NCBI RefSeq assembly: GCF_006543045.1
Contig: NZ_RBZW01000031.1
Location: 1 to 60,765 of the forward strand
Origin: Salinadaptatus halalkaliphilus
Lineage (GTDB): Archaea > Halobacteriota > Halobacteria > Halobacteriales > Natrialbaceae
DNA: 60,765 bases
Direction: 5' to 3'
Shown piece after piece: positions 9,005 to 17,445 of the stretch (position 1 is the first letter of the stretch; each line of letters begins with the position of its first letter). Under the pieces are notes generated by a model. That model searched no databases and was not told the origin of the DNA. It saw nothing but the letters and a program-made list of their open reading frames with translations. A program made the position numbers and the translations under genes.

Positions 9005-10711
9005 ATGTCCACCCGAGAGCGGTGGCAACCATCGAGTAGGATGCCTTCGCAGTCGGACCTCGAGACTCTTCGCTCGGCCGGACCGGACACAGACGACGAG
9101 ACACCGCTCGAGACCCTCCTCGAGGAGTACACGATCGGCCGCGACGACCACCGGCACGCGCCGGCGTTCGTGATCCGGCCCGACGAGGTACAGACGGTGC
9201 TTCGGACGCTACGCGAAGCGGCTGGATTCGACCACTGTGCGTGTGTCACCGCCCAGCAGTATCCCGACCGGTTCGAAACGATCTATCACCTCCGTTCGTA
9301 CGCCGACGCGAGTCGCGAGGTGAGCGTCGTCGTGCCGACGCCGATCGACGAGCCGAGACAGGAGTCCGCCGCCCCGGTCTTCGAGACGGCGAACTGGCAC
9401 GAACGCGAGGCCTACGACCTCGTCGGCATCGAGTACGCGGACCACCCCGATCTGCGACGCATCCTCCTGCCAGAGACGTGGCAGGGACACCCGCTGTCGC
9501 TTGCCTACGACCGCCAACAGCCCCAGATCGTCACACTGGCCGAGCACGCGAACCCGATCGCGGGGAGCGAACGCGATCCCGAGGGCGAGACGCTGTTTCT
9601 GAATATCGGCCCCCATCACCCCGCGACCCACGGCGTCATGCACGTCAAGGTGGTGCTCGACGGCGAAACCGTCGTCGACGCCGAACCGGACATCGGCTAC
9701 ATGCACCGCTGTGAAGAGCAACTGTGCCAACAGGGAACCTACCGCCACCAGATCATGCCCTACCCCGACCGCTGGGACTGGGTCTCCTCGGGCCTGTTGA
9801 ACGAGTGGGCCTACGCCCGTACTGCCGAAGACCTCGCGGACATCGAGGTGCCCGAGTACGCCCAGGTCGTTCGCACGATGGGGGCCGAACTATCCCGGAT
9901 GGCCGCACACTTCATCGCGCTTGGCACCTACGCGCTCGACGTCGTCGGCGAGTTTACAGCCACGTTCCAGTACGCCATGCGCGACCGCGAACTCGTCCTG
10001 GACATCCTCGAGGAACTCACCGGCCAGCGGATGATGTTCAACTACCTCCGTCTGGGCGGCGTCGCCTGGGACCTGCCAGAACCCCGCGAGGAATTCGTCG
10101 CGCAGGTTCGAGACTTCCTCGCTGATTTGCCCGCCAAGATCGACGAGTACCACGACCTGCTGGTGACCAACGAGGTCGTCCAGCTTCGCTGTGTCGACAC
10201 CGGCGTCCTCGAGGCCGACACCGCCAAGGCCTACGGCTGTACGGGGCCCGTCGCCCGCGGCTCCGGCGTCGACTACGATCTCCGCCGAGACGACCCCTAC
10301 GGCGTCTACGACCGCCTCGAGTGGGACGTCGTCACCGAATCGGCGGGCGACAACTTCGCGCGATTGCTCGTCAGGATGGGGGAGGTCGAACAGTCCGCGA
10401 AAATCGTCGACCAGTGTCTCGACCTGCTCGAGGCGTGGCCTGAGTCCGAGCGAACCCTCCAGGCGACCGTCCCCCGAACGCTCAAACCCGACGCCGACAT
10501 CGAGATTTATCGTGCTGTCGAGGGGGCGAAAGGCGAACTTGGGATCTACATTCGCGCGGACGGGACCGAGACGCCCGCCCGATTCAAAATCCGGAGCCCG
10601 TCGTTTTCGAACCTCTCGGTACTGCCCGAACTCGTCCGCGGCGAGTACGTGCCCGACCTCATCGCCGCGATTGGGAGTCTCGATTGTATCATGGGCGAGG
10701 TCGACCGCTAA
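9005..10711 (+). CDS. nuoCD: Fused NADH-quinone oxidoreductase subunits C and D, stand-alone copy
   Basis: A 568-residue fusion. The NuoC (30 kDa) domain is at about residues 55-180 with ETANWHEREAYDLVGIEYAD. The NuoD (49 kDa) domain covers about 195-568, with NIGPHHPATHGVMHV, GYMHRCEEQLCQQGTYRHQ, YGCTGPVARGSGVDYDLRR and a C-terminal SLDCIMGEVDR. In complex I these subunits form the peripheral arm and line the quinone site. The usual neighbours (nuoA, B, H-N) are absent. The gene is flanked by an HTH_10 regulator and a convergent small membrane gene, so this is either a paralogue or a displaced subunit. The ATG at 9005 fits a leaderless message from a CATAAATG element at 8978-8985. An ATG at 9041 is the alternative. 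Confidence 0.88.
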   Translation: MSTRERWQPSSRMPSQSDLETLRSAGPDTDDETPLETLLEEYTIGRDDHRHAPAFVIRPDEVQTVLRTLREAAGFDHCACVTAQQYPDRFETIYHLRSYADASREVSVVVPTPIDEPRQESAAPVFETANWHEREAYDLVGIEYADHPDLRRILLPETWQGHPLSLAYDRQQPQIVTLAEHANPIAGSERDPEGETLFLNIGPHHPATHGVMHVKVVLDGETVVDAEPDIGYMHRCEEQLCQQGTYRHQIMPYPDRWDWVSSGLLNEWAYARTAEDLADIEVPEYAQVVRTMGAELSRMAAHFIALGTYALDVVGEFTATFQYAMRDRELVLDILEELTGQRMMFNYLRLGGVAWDLPEPREEFVAQVRDFLADLPAKIDEYHDLLVTNEVVQLRCVDTGVLEADTAKAYGCTGPVARGSGVDYDLRRDDPYGVYDRLEWDVVTESAGDNFARLLVRMGEVEQSAKIVDQCLDLLEAWPESERTLQATVPRTLKPDADIEIYRAVEGAKGELGIYIRADGTETPARFKIRSPSFSNLSVLPELVRGEYVPDLIAAIGSLDCIMGEVDR

Positions 10712-10762
10712 CGACGCTGCTCGAGCGCGTCGATGACGACCCGCCTCGAGCGCGACCCACTC

Positions 10763-10990
10763 CTACGCCGGTCGAACCCGTTCGTAGATCGGAACCAGCG
10801 CCGTCCAGAAGAGGACGAACGCCGCCCCGACGGCGACGACCGCGAGCCACGGAATCGCGGTACCCGTCGGCGGCCCGCTCGCGAGCAACGCGATTGTCCC
10901 GACGAACAGCACGATACAGGTACAGACGCTGCCGACCTCGAGGGTCGTCGCGACCGGGTGGGCGCGAAACTGGGCGACGAGGCCGCCCAT
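10763..10990 (-). CDS. Small two-helix membrane protein
   Basis: A 75-residue protein with two predicted transmembrane helices: GSVCTCIVLFVGTIALLASG (about 20-39) and AIPWLAVVAVGAAFVLFWTA (about 45-64). A short basic C-terminus reads YERVRP. It starts two bases after the stop of the HIT-family gene, so the two are almost certainly co-transcribed. I do not recognise a family with certainty. The CxC inside the first helix is unusual but has no assigned role. Confidence 0.7.
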   Translation of the reverse strand: MGGLVAQFRAHPVATTLEVGSVCTCIVLFVGTIALLASGPPTGTAIPWLAVVAVGAAFVLFWTALVPIYERVRPA

Positions 10991-10992
10991 CC

Positions 10993-11412
10993 TCAGGCCC
11001 GCGATTCGATGTCGGCGGCGATCTCGTCGAGTTCGTCGTCTCCGAGATCGGCGAACCCGCCCATCGCGGCGTGAATCGGGCCACCGTCGTCGCCGTCGAA
11101 CCGGGGGACGATATGACAGTGGACGTGGGGCACCTCTTGGCCGGCGGCCTCGCCGTTGTTGAACGCGACCGTCGAGGCGTCGGCGTCGACGGCGTCCTCG
11201 ACGGCGGGCACCAGCTGCTGAACCGTCGCGTAGAGATCCGTCGCGACATCGTCGGGAAGGTCGTTGAGCCGCTCGTACTCGTCTTTCGGGATCACCAACG
11301 TGTGTCCCGGCGACAGCGGATTGGCGTCGAGAAAGGCGAACGTGGTCTCGTCTTCGTAGACGACTCGCGCGGGGATCTCCCCCTCGACGATCTGGCTGAA
11401 GATCGTGCTCAT
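10993..11412 (-). CDS. HIT-family nucleotide hydrolase/transferase
   Basis: A 139-residue histidine-triad protein. The catalytic HVHCHIVPR (HxHxHxx) is near residues 102-110, preceded by the fold signatures CTIF-like IFSQIVEGEIPARVVYEDE and PLSPGHTLVIPKDEY. Members hydrolyse AMP-linked or dinucleoside polyphosphate substrates and are general housekeeping enzymes. The ATG at 11412 gives the usual family N-terminus; the frame runs further upstream without homology. It is the first gene of a two-gene operon with the small membrane protein downstream. Confidence 0.92.
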   Translation of the reverse strand: MSTIFSQIVEGEIPARVVYEDETTFAFLDANPLSPGHTLVIPKDEYERLNDLPDDVATDLYATVQQLVPAVEDAVDADASTVAFNNGEAAGQEVPHVHCHIVPRFDGDDGGPIHAAMGGFADLGDDELDEIAADIESRA

Positions 11413-11527
11413 ACCCACCACTGTGTCCGCTCTCCGTAAGAAACTTACCAGAACTGACCCGATCGTTGAATCGCACCCTCGAGCCGAACGATTACTGTGG
11501 TCGCGACCGTAGCACCGGCAACGAGCG

Positions 11528-11695
11528 ATGAGCCCGACAAAATCCAACGGCCCCATCCAGAGTCTACTTGAGGCCGAGCGGCGACTCCACGAGTTGGCAC
11601 CGATCAAAGACATCTACAGCAAACTCTTCTTGCGGACGATCGCCTGGTTTCTGTTCTTCTGGCTGCTCTACGTTGGCTTTACTGCCGTCGTCTGA
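11528..11695 (+). CDS. Very small membrane protein (55 residues)
   Basis: ATG at 11528 to TGA at 11693-11695. An amphipathic N-terminal helix (IQSLLEAERRLHELAPIKD) precedes one strongly hydrophobic, aromatic segment (TIAWFLFFWLLYVGFTAVV) that ends the protein. The layout of a polar start followed by one C-terminal membrane anchor is that of a small tail-anchored protein. Codon use is haloarchaeal. It lies between two convergent/divergent genes and has no partner. I do not know a function. Confidence 0.6.
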   Translation: MSPTKSNGPIQSLLEAERRLHELAPIKDIYSKLFLRTIAWFLFFWLLYVGFTAVV

Positions 11696-11764
11696 GTTAC
11701 GATCGTCAATCCCGCGAACCGCCTTCCCGCGTGTCTCTAGGAGCCACCAGACAGGCTCGACCAG

Positions 11765-12505
11765 CTACTCGAGGGGGCGATCACAACACGCCGTGAGCGT
11801 CTCGCCGACGGCCTCGATGTAGGAGTCGGGATCGTGATCGATTCGGGGTATCCAGACGTCCTGATACGAGGGATGAAAGATGGGGACGAGCCAGACGCCG
11901 AGTTCCTCGCAGGCGATCGGCTCGAGGACCGTCTCGAGAAAGCCATCGAGCGATCGGTTTTCGGCCGCGAGCATCGTTTTCGTGGCGTGTTTGCCGGTCG
12001 CGAGGACGACGTCCGGATCGACGATCTCGAGTTCGGTCAGTAGGTGCTCCCGGCAGTTCGTGCGCTCTTCTGGCGTCGGCTCGCGGTTGCTCGGGGAATC
12101 GGCCGGATCGGTGCTCGCGGTTTCACCGCTCGCATCCGAGGTGCGTGGCACCTCGCTTGCGGGAAAGCACTTGACCGCGTTCGTGTAGTAGACGTCGTCG
12201 CCGAACCCCACCGTCTCGAGCAGGCGCCGGATTCGCCGACCCGAATGCCGGGAGGTGTAGGCCTTCCCGGTCCAGTTGCCACCCCGCCAGCGATCGGCAT
12301 CGGGATCACCGTATCCGGGTGCTTCGCCGACGACCACGACGCGTGCATCCTGCGGACCCGTTCCCCACGAGATACACTCACGGCTGTCAGTGAGTGCGGG
12401 ACACCGATCGCAGTCCGCCTCGAGGACGGTTCGGTCGGTTGGAAATGCGGGCTCGGACGACCCCCCGTCGCCGTCGGCACCTGATTGGGATGGAGGCGAA
12501 GACAC
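11765..12505 (-). CDS. Uracil-DNA glycosylase superfamily protein, family 5-like
   Basis: A DNA-repair glycosylase of 246 residues (from the GTG at 12505). The catalytic-loop motif GEAPGYGDPDADRWRGGNWTG and the C-terminal FHPSYQDVW are family motifs. Four Cys (CDRCP near the N-terminus, the Cys of SRECISWG, and KCFP) can hold the 4Fe-4S cluster of family 4/5 enzymes. The motif with R-G-G-N-W-T-G and SRHSGRR resembles UDGb-type enzymes, which also remove hypoxanthine or hydroxymethyluracil. An Asp/Ser/Thr-rich insert follows KCFP. A longer start at 12580 would leave only 20 bases to the divergent gene, and the extra 25 residues look non-conserved, so the GTG is preferred. Confidence 0.82.
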   Translation of the reverse strand: MSSPPSQSGADGDGGSSEPAFPTDRTVLEADCDRCPALTDSRECISWGTGPQDARVVVVGEAPGYGDPDADRWRGGNWTGKAYTSRHSGRRIRRLLETVGFGDDVYYTNAVKCFPASEVPRTSDASGETASTDPADSPSNREPTPEERTNCREHLLTELEIVDPDVVLATGKHATKTMLAAENRSLDGFLETVLEPIACEELGVWLVPIFHPSYQDVWIPRIDHDPDSYIEAVGETLTACCDRPLE

Positions 12506-12600
12506 GTTCGCGGGCAGGGACTCGAGCGTGGTATGTCGATCGGTTCGTCCGTCGCGCTCGAGGGATAGAGTTACAATCACCGAGCCACTCTCGAGCAGTA

Positions 12601-12840
12601 ATGCCGTCGGCTACACCCGAACTCCTCGCCGAATCGCTCACACTACTCCTCTATACGCTCGTCGCCGTGGTGCTCACGGTTGGCGGTCTCGCCGCCGAGT
12701 ACGCGAGCGTCCAACACTTCGGTGCGGGCGAGCAACTCGTTGCGCTGTGGCTCGCCGCGATCGGCGTGGTCATGCTGTATGGCGGTCTCTACAAACTCGG
12801 CTACGAGCGGGTGCTTCTGGGGATCGCTCGGACGGTTTGA
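12601..12840 (+). CDS. Small two-helix membrane protein, haloarchaeal
   Basis: A 79-residue protein with two hydrophobic segments: LLLYTLVAVVLTVGGLAAEY (about 14-33) and LVALWLAAIGVVMLYGGLYK (about 45-64). A short basic cytosolic tail follows. The ATG at 12601 is chosen because the upstream frame encodes Arg-rich nonsense. The gene is divergent from the glycosylase gene and 75 bases before an MFS carrier on the same strand. No function is known to me. Confidence 0.68.
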   Translation: MPSATPELLAESLTLLLYTLVAVVLTVGGLAAEYASVQHFGAGEQLVALWLAAIGVVMLYGGLYKLGYERVLLGIARTV

Positions 12841-12915
12841 GATCCCGACAGGCTCGGTCAGGGCGGCGATCACCGCTATCGATGCATTGACCCTCGAGGA
12901 GCGTTCGTCTCCGAC

Positions 12916-14157
12916 GTGTCCATCCCCAGGAGTAAGTACGGTGCTCGGCTCCGTCGACTCGGAGCCGAACTCTGGAGCGAGGGACGTGGCCCGATACTAC
13001 TGGCAGTCGCCGGCGGCTGGTTTCTGTCCCTTGGCGCCCGGATGATCTATCCCGCGATACTGCCGCAGTTGCGAGCCGCCTACGGAATGGACCTGACGCT
13101 TGCTGGCATGCTGATCACCGCACTGTGGGTTGCCTACGCGCTCGGGCAGTTGCCGGGTGGGATCCTTGACGATCGGTTCGGTGGCGGACCCGTCCTCGTC
13201 GCCAGCACGGGTATCTCGGCGCTCGCGCTGGTCCTGGTCGTCACCGCGGGTTCGGTCGGCGTGTTGTTCGGGGCGACGATCGTGTTCGGCTTCGCCACCG
13301 CGCTGTACGGCATCGCCCGGTTTACCATCCTCGCCTCGAACTATCCGGACCACGGCGGGACGGCGATCGGGTTGACCATGGCCGCCGGCGACCTCGGCAA
13401 CACCCTCTTGCCGCCACTCGCCGGCGCGCTCGCGGCCGCGATCGCCTGGGAATTCGGTCTCGGCATCACGATTCCCCTCTTTCTCGTCGCGACGGCCGGG
13501 CTCTTCGTCGTGTTGCCCCGAGATGGCGGCGGATCGGCCGCCTCGAGCGCCTCGAGCGAACCCGAATCCGGCGACGGCTTTGCCGAGACGGCTCGAACGA
13601 TTGCGGGAGCGATGCGTCGTCGACCAGTACTGACCGTCGCGGCAATTCAGACGCTTGGCTACTGCGTCTGGCAGGCCTTCACCGGCTTTTATCCGACCTA
13701 TCTGGTCGAGAGTAAGGGTCTCGAGCCAACCACGGCGACGATCCTCTTTGGGGGCTTTTTCGCACTCGGGACGCTCGTCAAGCCGATTGCTGGATCGGCC
13801 TACGATAGCTACGGGCTTCGGCGGTCGCTCCCGGTGCTGTTGCTCGCGATCACCGCGACCATGTTCGTGCTACCCTTTGCCGAGGGACTTGCGATGCTCG
13901 TGGCCGTCACTGCCCTCGCAAGCAGCATCCTCGGCTACGGCACCATCACGCTGACCTACCTGACCAACTCGCTTCCCGAGGACGTACAGGGGACGGGGCT
14001 TGGCACACTACGGACCAGTTACATGCTGATCGGTGCCGCGAGTCCGACCGTCGTTGGCGTCCTCGCCGACGCTGACTACTTCGACGAGGCGTTTTTTCTG
14101 CTCGCAGCCGTCGCCGCCGTTGCTGCGCTGCTCTCACTGCTCGTCCCCCGACAGTGA
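12916..14157 (+). CDS. Major facilitator superfamily transporter
   Basis: A 413-residue membrane protein with about 12 helices in two bundles, split by a Ser/Glu-rich cytosolic loop near residues 205-230. The first-bundle loop LPGGILDDRFGGGPVLVAS, at about residues 79-97, is the MFS motif A (G-x-x-x-D-R-x-G-G-x). The second half has a matching PIAGSAYDSYGLRRSLPV. Substrate is unknown: nitrate, oxalate and sugar carriers all share this pattern. The GTG at 12916 is the best start, since it places a short amphipathic helix before the first membrane span. Confidence 0.88.
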   Translation: MSIPRSKYGARLRRLGAELWSEGRGPILLAVAGGWFLSLGARMIYPAILPQLRAAYGMDLTLAGMLITALWVAYALGQLPGGILDDRFGGGPVLVASTGISALALVLVVTAGSVGVLFGATIVFGFATALYGIARFTILASNYPDHGGTAIGLTMAAGDLGNTLLPPLAGALAAAIAWEFGLGITIPLFLVATAGLFVVLPRDGGGSAASSASSEPESGDGFAETARTIAGAMRRRPVLTVAAIQTLGYCVWQAFTGFYPTYLVESKGLEPTTATILFGGFFALGTLVKPIAGSAYDSYGLRRSLPVLLLAITATMFVLPFAEGLAMLVAVTALASSILGYGTITLTYLTNSLPEDVQGTGLGTLRTSYMLIGAASPTVVGVLADADYFDEAFFLLAAVAAVAALLSLLVPRQ

Positions 14158-14238
14158 CTGCCAGGGCGACTGTGGGTGCAGGCCGGCGGGCTCGCGCGGA
14201 CCGATTCTCCTTTAGTCTCGGAGCGAATCACGTTCGGT

Positions 14239-17200
14239 ATGAGCAGATTCGACGAGGTCGACGACCAGTACGACCCCGACGCCTTGGAACAGCGGGTGTT
14301 CGACTACTGGGACGACGTCGACGCCTACGAGCGGACCGTCGAGCACCGATCGGACGGCGAGAACTTCTTCTTCGTCGACGGCCCGCCGTACACCTCGGGC
14401 TCGGCCCACATGGGAACCACCTGGAACAAGTCCCTGAAAGACGTCTATCTGCGTTTCCTTCGGATGCAGGGTTACGACGTGACCGATCGGCCGGGCTACG
14501 ACATGCACGGGCTGCCGATCGAAACCCGCGTCGAGGAACGGCTCGGCTTCGAGAACAAGAAAGACATCGAGGCCTTCGGCGAGGAGAACTTCATCCAGGA
14601 GTGCAAAGACTACGCCAACGAGCAACTCGAGGGCCTGCAATCCGATTTCCAGGACTTCGGCGTCTGGATGGACTGGGACGACCCCTACCGCACGGTCACC
14701 CCGGAGTACATGGAAGCGGCCTGGTGGGGCTTTGCGAAGGCAGCAGACCGCGACCTCGTCGAGAAGGGACATCGATCGATCTCGCAGTGTCCCCGCTGTG
14801 AAACGGCCATCGCGAACAACGAGGTCGAGTACGAGGACGTCGAGGACCCATCGATCTACGTCAAATTCGACCTCGAGGATCGTGAGGGGTCGATCGTCGT
14901 CTGGACGACGACGCCCTGGACCATCCCGGCGAACACCTTCACGGCCGTCGACGAAGACGGCGACTACGTCGGTGTTCGCGCCGAAAAGGACGGCGACGAA
15001 GAGCTGTTGTACCTCGCCGAGGCCAAACACGAGGAAGTGCTGAAGGAGGGTCGCTACGACGACTACGAGGTCGTCGAGGAACTCACCGGCGAGGACCTGC
15101 TCGGCTGGGCCTACGAACACCCGCTGGCCGAGGCGGTGCCCGACCACGTCGATGCTGCAGGCACCCACGAAGTCTACGCCGCCGACTACGTCGACACCCA
15201 CGGCGACGGTACCGGGCTCGTCCACTCCGCACCGGGCCACGGTGAGGAGGACTTCGAACGCGGCCAGGAACTTGGCTTCCCGATCTTCTGTCCCGTCGGC
15301 AGTGACGGCACCTACACCGACGAGGCTGGCAAATACGAGGGGCAGTTCGTCAAAGAGGCCGACGACGAGATCATCGCCGACCTCGAGGGCAACGGTGCAC
15401 TGCTGGCCTCGGGCACGGTTCAGCACAGCTACGGTCACTGTTGGCGCTGTGACAGGGGGATCATCCAGATCGTCACCGACCAGTGGTTCATCACGATTAC
15501 GGACGTCAAAGACGAGCTCCTGGACAACATCGAGGACAGCGAGTGGCATCCCGACTGGGCTCGCGACAACCGCTTCCGGGACTTCGTCGAGGACGCCCCC
15601 GACTGGAACGTCTCCCGCCAGCGCTACTGGGGCATTCCGCTGCCAGTCTGGACACCCGAAAATCGGGACGATGACGAGGATACGATCGTCGTCTCGACTC
15701 GAGAAGAACTCGCCGAGCGCGTCGATCAGGAGATCGATCCCGAGGCCGTCGACCTCCACAAGGACACCGTCGACGACTTCACGATCACCGAAGACGGCAC
15801 CACCTACACCCGCGTTCCCGACGTCTTCGACGTCTGGCTGGACTCCTCAGTGGCGACCTGGGGGACGCTCAACTACCCCGAAGACGACAGCCAGTTCGAC
15901 GAGCTCTGGCCCGCCGACCTCATCCTCGAGGCCCACGACCAGACCCGGGGCTGGTTCTGGTCGCAGCTGGGAATGGGGACCGCCGCCCTCGGCGAGAGTC
16001 CCTACGAGCAGGTCCTGATGCACGGCCACGCGCTCATGCCTGACGGCCGCGCGATGAGCAAATCGAAGGACATTCTGGTCGACCCCCACGAGGCCATCGA
16101 CCGTCACGGCCGGGACGTGATGCGGCTGTTCCTGCTGTCGAACAATCCGCAGGGCGACGACATGCGCTTCTCCTGGGACGGGATGCAGACGATGGAAAAC
16201 CACCTCCGAACCCTGTGGAACGTCTTCCGGTTCCCGCTGCCGTACATGCGGTTGGACGACTTCGATCCCCAGAAGACGGGACTAGCAGACGTAGACGAGG
16301 ACCTCGAGCTCGTCGACGAGTGGATCCTCGCCCGGCTCCAGACGACCAAAGCCGAGATGACCGAGCACCTGAAAGACTTCCGCCAGGACAAGGCCGTCGA
16401 CGCGCTGCTCGAGTTCGTTGTCGAAGACGTCTCCCGGTTCTACGTGCAGGCGGTTCGCGAACGGATGTGGGAGGAAGACGACAGCGCTTCGAAGCTGGCC
16501 GCCTACGCGACGATCTACCACGTCCTCGAGCAGAGCGTCGTTCTGCTGGCCCCCTACGCGCCGTTCGTCAGCGAGGAGATTTACGGCACCCTCACCGGTG
16601 ACGCCGGCCATCCGACGGTCCACATGGCAGACTGGCCCGCCGTCGAGGAGTACTGGGCCGACGACCAACTCGAGACCGACGTGGCCGTCCTGCGAGCAAT
16701 CGAGGAAGCCGGCGCAAACGCCCGCCAGCAGGCCGGCCGCAAGCTGCGCTGGCCCGTCCCGCGAGTGGTCGTCGCGGCGGACGACCAGCGGGTCGTCGAC
16801 GCCGTTGCCCGGCACACCCCGCTGCTCGAGGATCGGCTCAACGCCCGCGAGATCGAACTCGTCGCGCCCGAGGACCGCTGGGGCGAACTGAACTACAGCG
16901 CCGAGGCCGACATGAGCGAACTCGGGCCAGCCTTCGGCGACCGCGCCGGCCAGGTCATGAACGCGCTCAACGAGGCCCGAATCGACGACCCATCGCTCGA
17001 GGCGCTCGAGGCGGCCGTCTCAGACGTGCTCGAGGACGGCGAAGAGATCACCGAGTCGATGGTCTCGTTCGTCACCCAGACCCCCGACGACATCGCCGGC
17101 ACCGCCTTCGGACTCGACGGCGACGACCGCGGCGTCACCTACGTCGACGCCTCCCTGACCGACGATATCGAAAGCGAGGGCTACGCCCGCGAGGTCATCC

Positions 17201-17445
17201 GCCGCGTCCAGGAGATGCGCAAGGACCTCGAGTTAGACGTCGAGGAACGCATCGCGCTCGAGCTCTCGATCGACGACGACCGCGTCGCGTCGCTCGTCGA
17301 CGAGCGCCTCGAGCTGGTCCGCGAGGAAGTGCGAGCCGACGACCTCCGCGATGTAGAGGACGCCCACCGCAAGGAGTGGGATGTCGAGGGTGTGACGATC
17401 GAGATCGCGCTCGAGGCGCTGGCGGCTGCGGAGGCGTCCGATTAG
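14239..17445 (+). CDS. ileS: Isoleucyl-tRNA synthetase
   Basis: A 1068-residue class Ia aminoacyl-tRNA synthetase that charges tRNA-Ile. The HIGH signature is the haloarchaeal form HMGT at 57-60, within PPYTSGSAHMGTTWNKSLKD. The KMSKS loop reads AMSKSKDIL at about 605-613. The CP1 editing domain (WTTTPWTIPANTF near 222, THGDGTGLVHSAPGHGEEDF near 320) should remove mischarged valine. The C-terminal anticodon-binding domain begins near 680. The ATG at 14239 matches the family start MSRFDEVDDQYD. The end overlaps the convergent symporter gene by four bases. Confidence 0.97.
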   Translation: MSRFDEVDDQYDPDALEQRVFDYWDDVDAYERTVEHRSDGENFFFVDGPPYTSGSAHMGTTWNKSLKDVYLRFLRMQGYDVTDRPGYDMHGLPIETRVEERLGFENKKDIEAFGEENFIQECKDYANEQLEGLQSDFQDFGVWMDWDDPYRTVTPEYMEAAWWGFAKAADRDLVEKGHRSISQCPRCETAIANNEVEYEDVEDPSIYVKFDLEDREGSIVVWTTTPWTIPANTFTAVDEDGDYVGVRAEKDGDEELLYLAEAKHEEVLKEGRYDDYEVVEELTGEDLLGWAYEHPLAEAVPDHVDAAGTHEVYAADYVDTHGDGTGLVHSAPGHGEEDFERGQELGFPIFCPVGSDGTYTDEAGKYEGQFVKEADDEIIADLEGNGALLASGTVQHSYGHCWRCDRGIIQIVTDQWFITITDVKDELLDNIEDSEWHPDWARDNRFRDFVEDAPDWNVSRQRYWGIPLPVWTPENRDDDEDTIVVSTREELAERVDQEIDPEAVDLHKDTVDDFTITEDGTTYTRVPDVFDVWLDSSVATWGTLNYPEDDSQFDELWPADLILEAHDQTRGWFWSQLGMGTAALGESPYEQVLMHGHALMPDGRAMSKSKDILVDPHEAIDRHGRDVMRLFLLSNNPQGDDMRFSWDGMQTMENHLRTLWNVFRFPLPYMRLDDFDPQKTGLADVDEDLELVDEWILARLQTTKAEMTEHLKDFRQDKAVDALLEFVVEDVSRFYVQAVRERMWEEDDSASKLAAYATIYHVLEQSVVLLAPYAPFVSEEIYGTLTGDAGHPTVHMADWPAVEEYWADDQLETDVAVLRAIEEAGANARQQAGRKLRWPVPRVVVAADDQRVVDAVARHTPLLEDRLNAREIELVAPEDRWGELNYSAEADMSELGPAFGDRAGQVMNALNEARIDDPSLEALEAAVSDVLEDGEEITESMVSFVTQTPDDIAGTAFGLDGDDRGVTYVDASLTDDIESEGYAREVIRRVQEMRKDLELDVEERIALELSIDDDRVASLVDERLELVREEVRADDLRDVEDAHRKEWDVEGVTIEIALEALAAAEASD

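Noticed and set aside
14212-15759. Long open frame antisense to ileS
   Set aside because: It is a shadow of GC-rich coding sequence, Val/Asp-rich with no family pattern, and ileS is certain.
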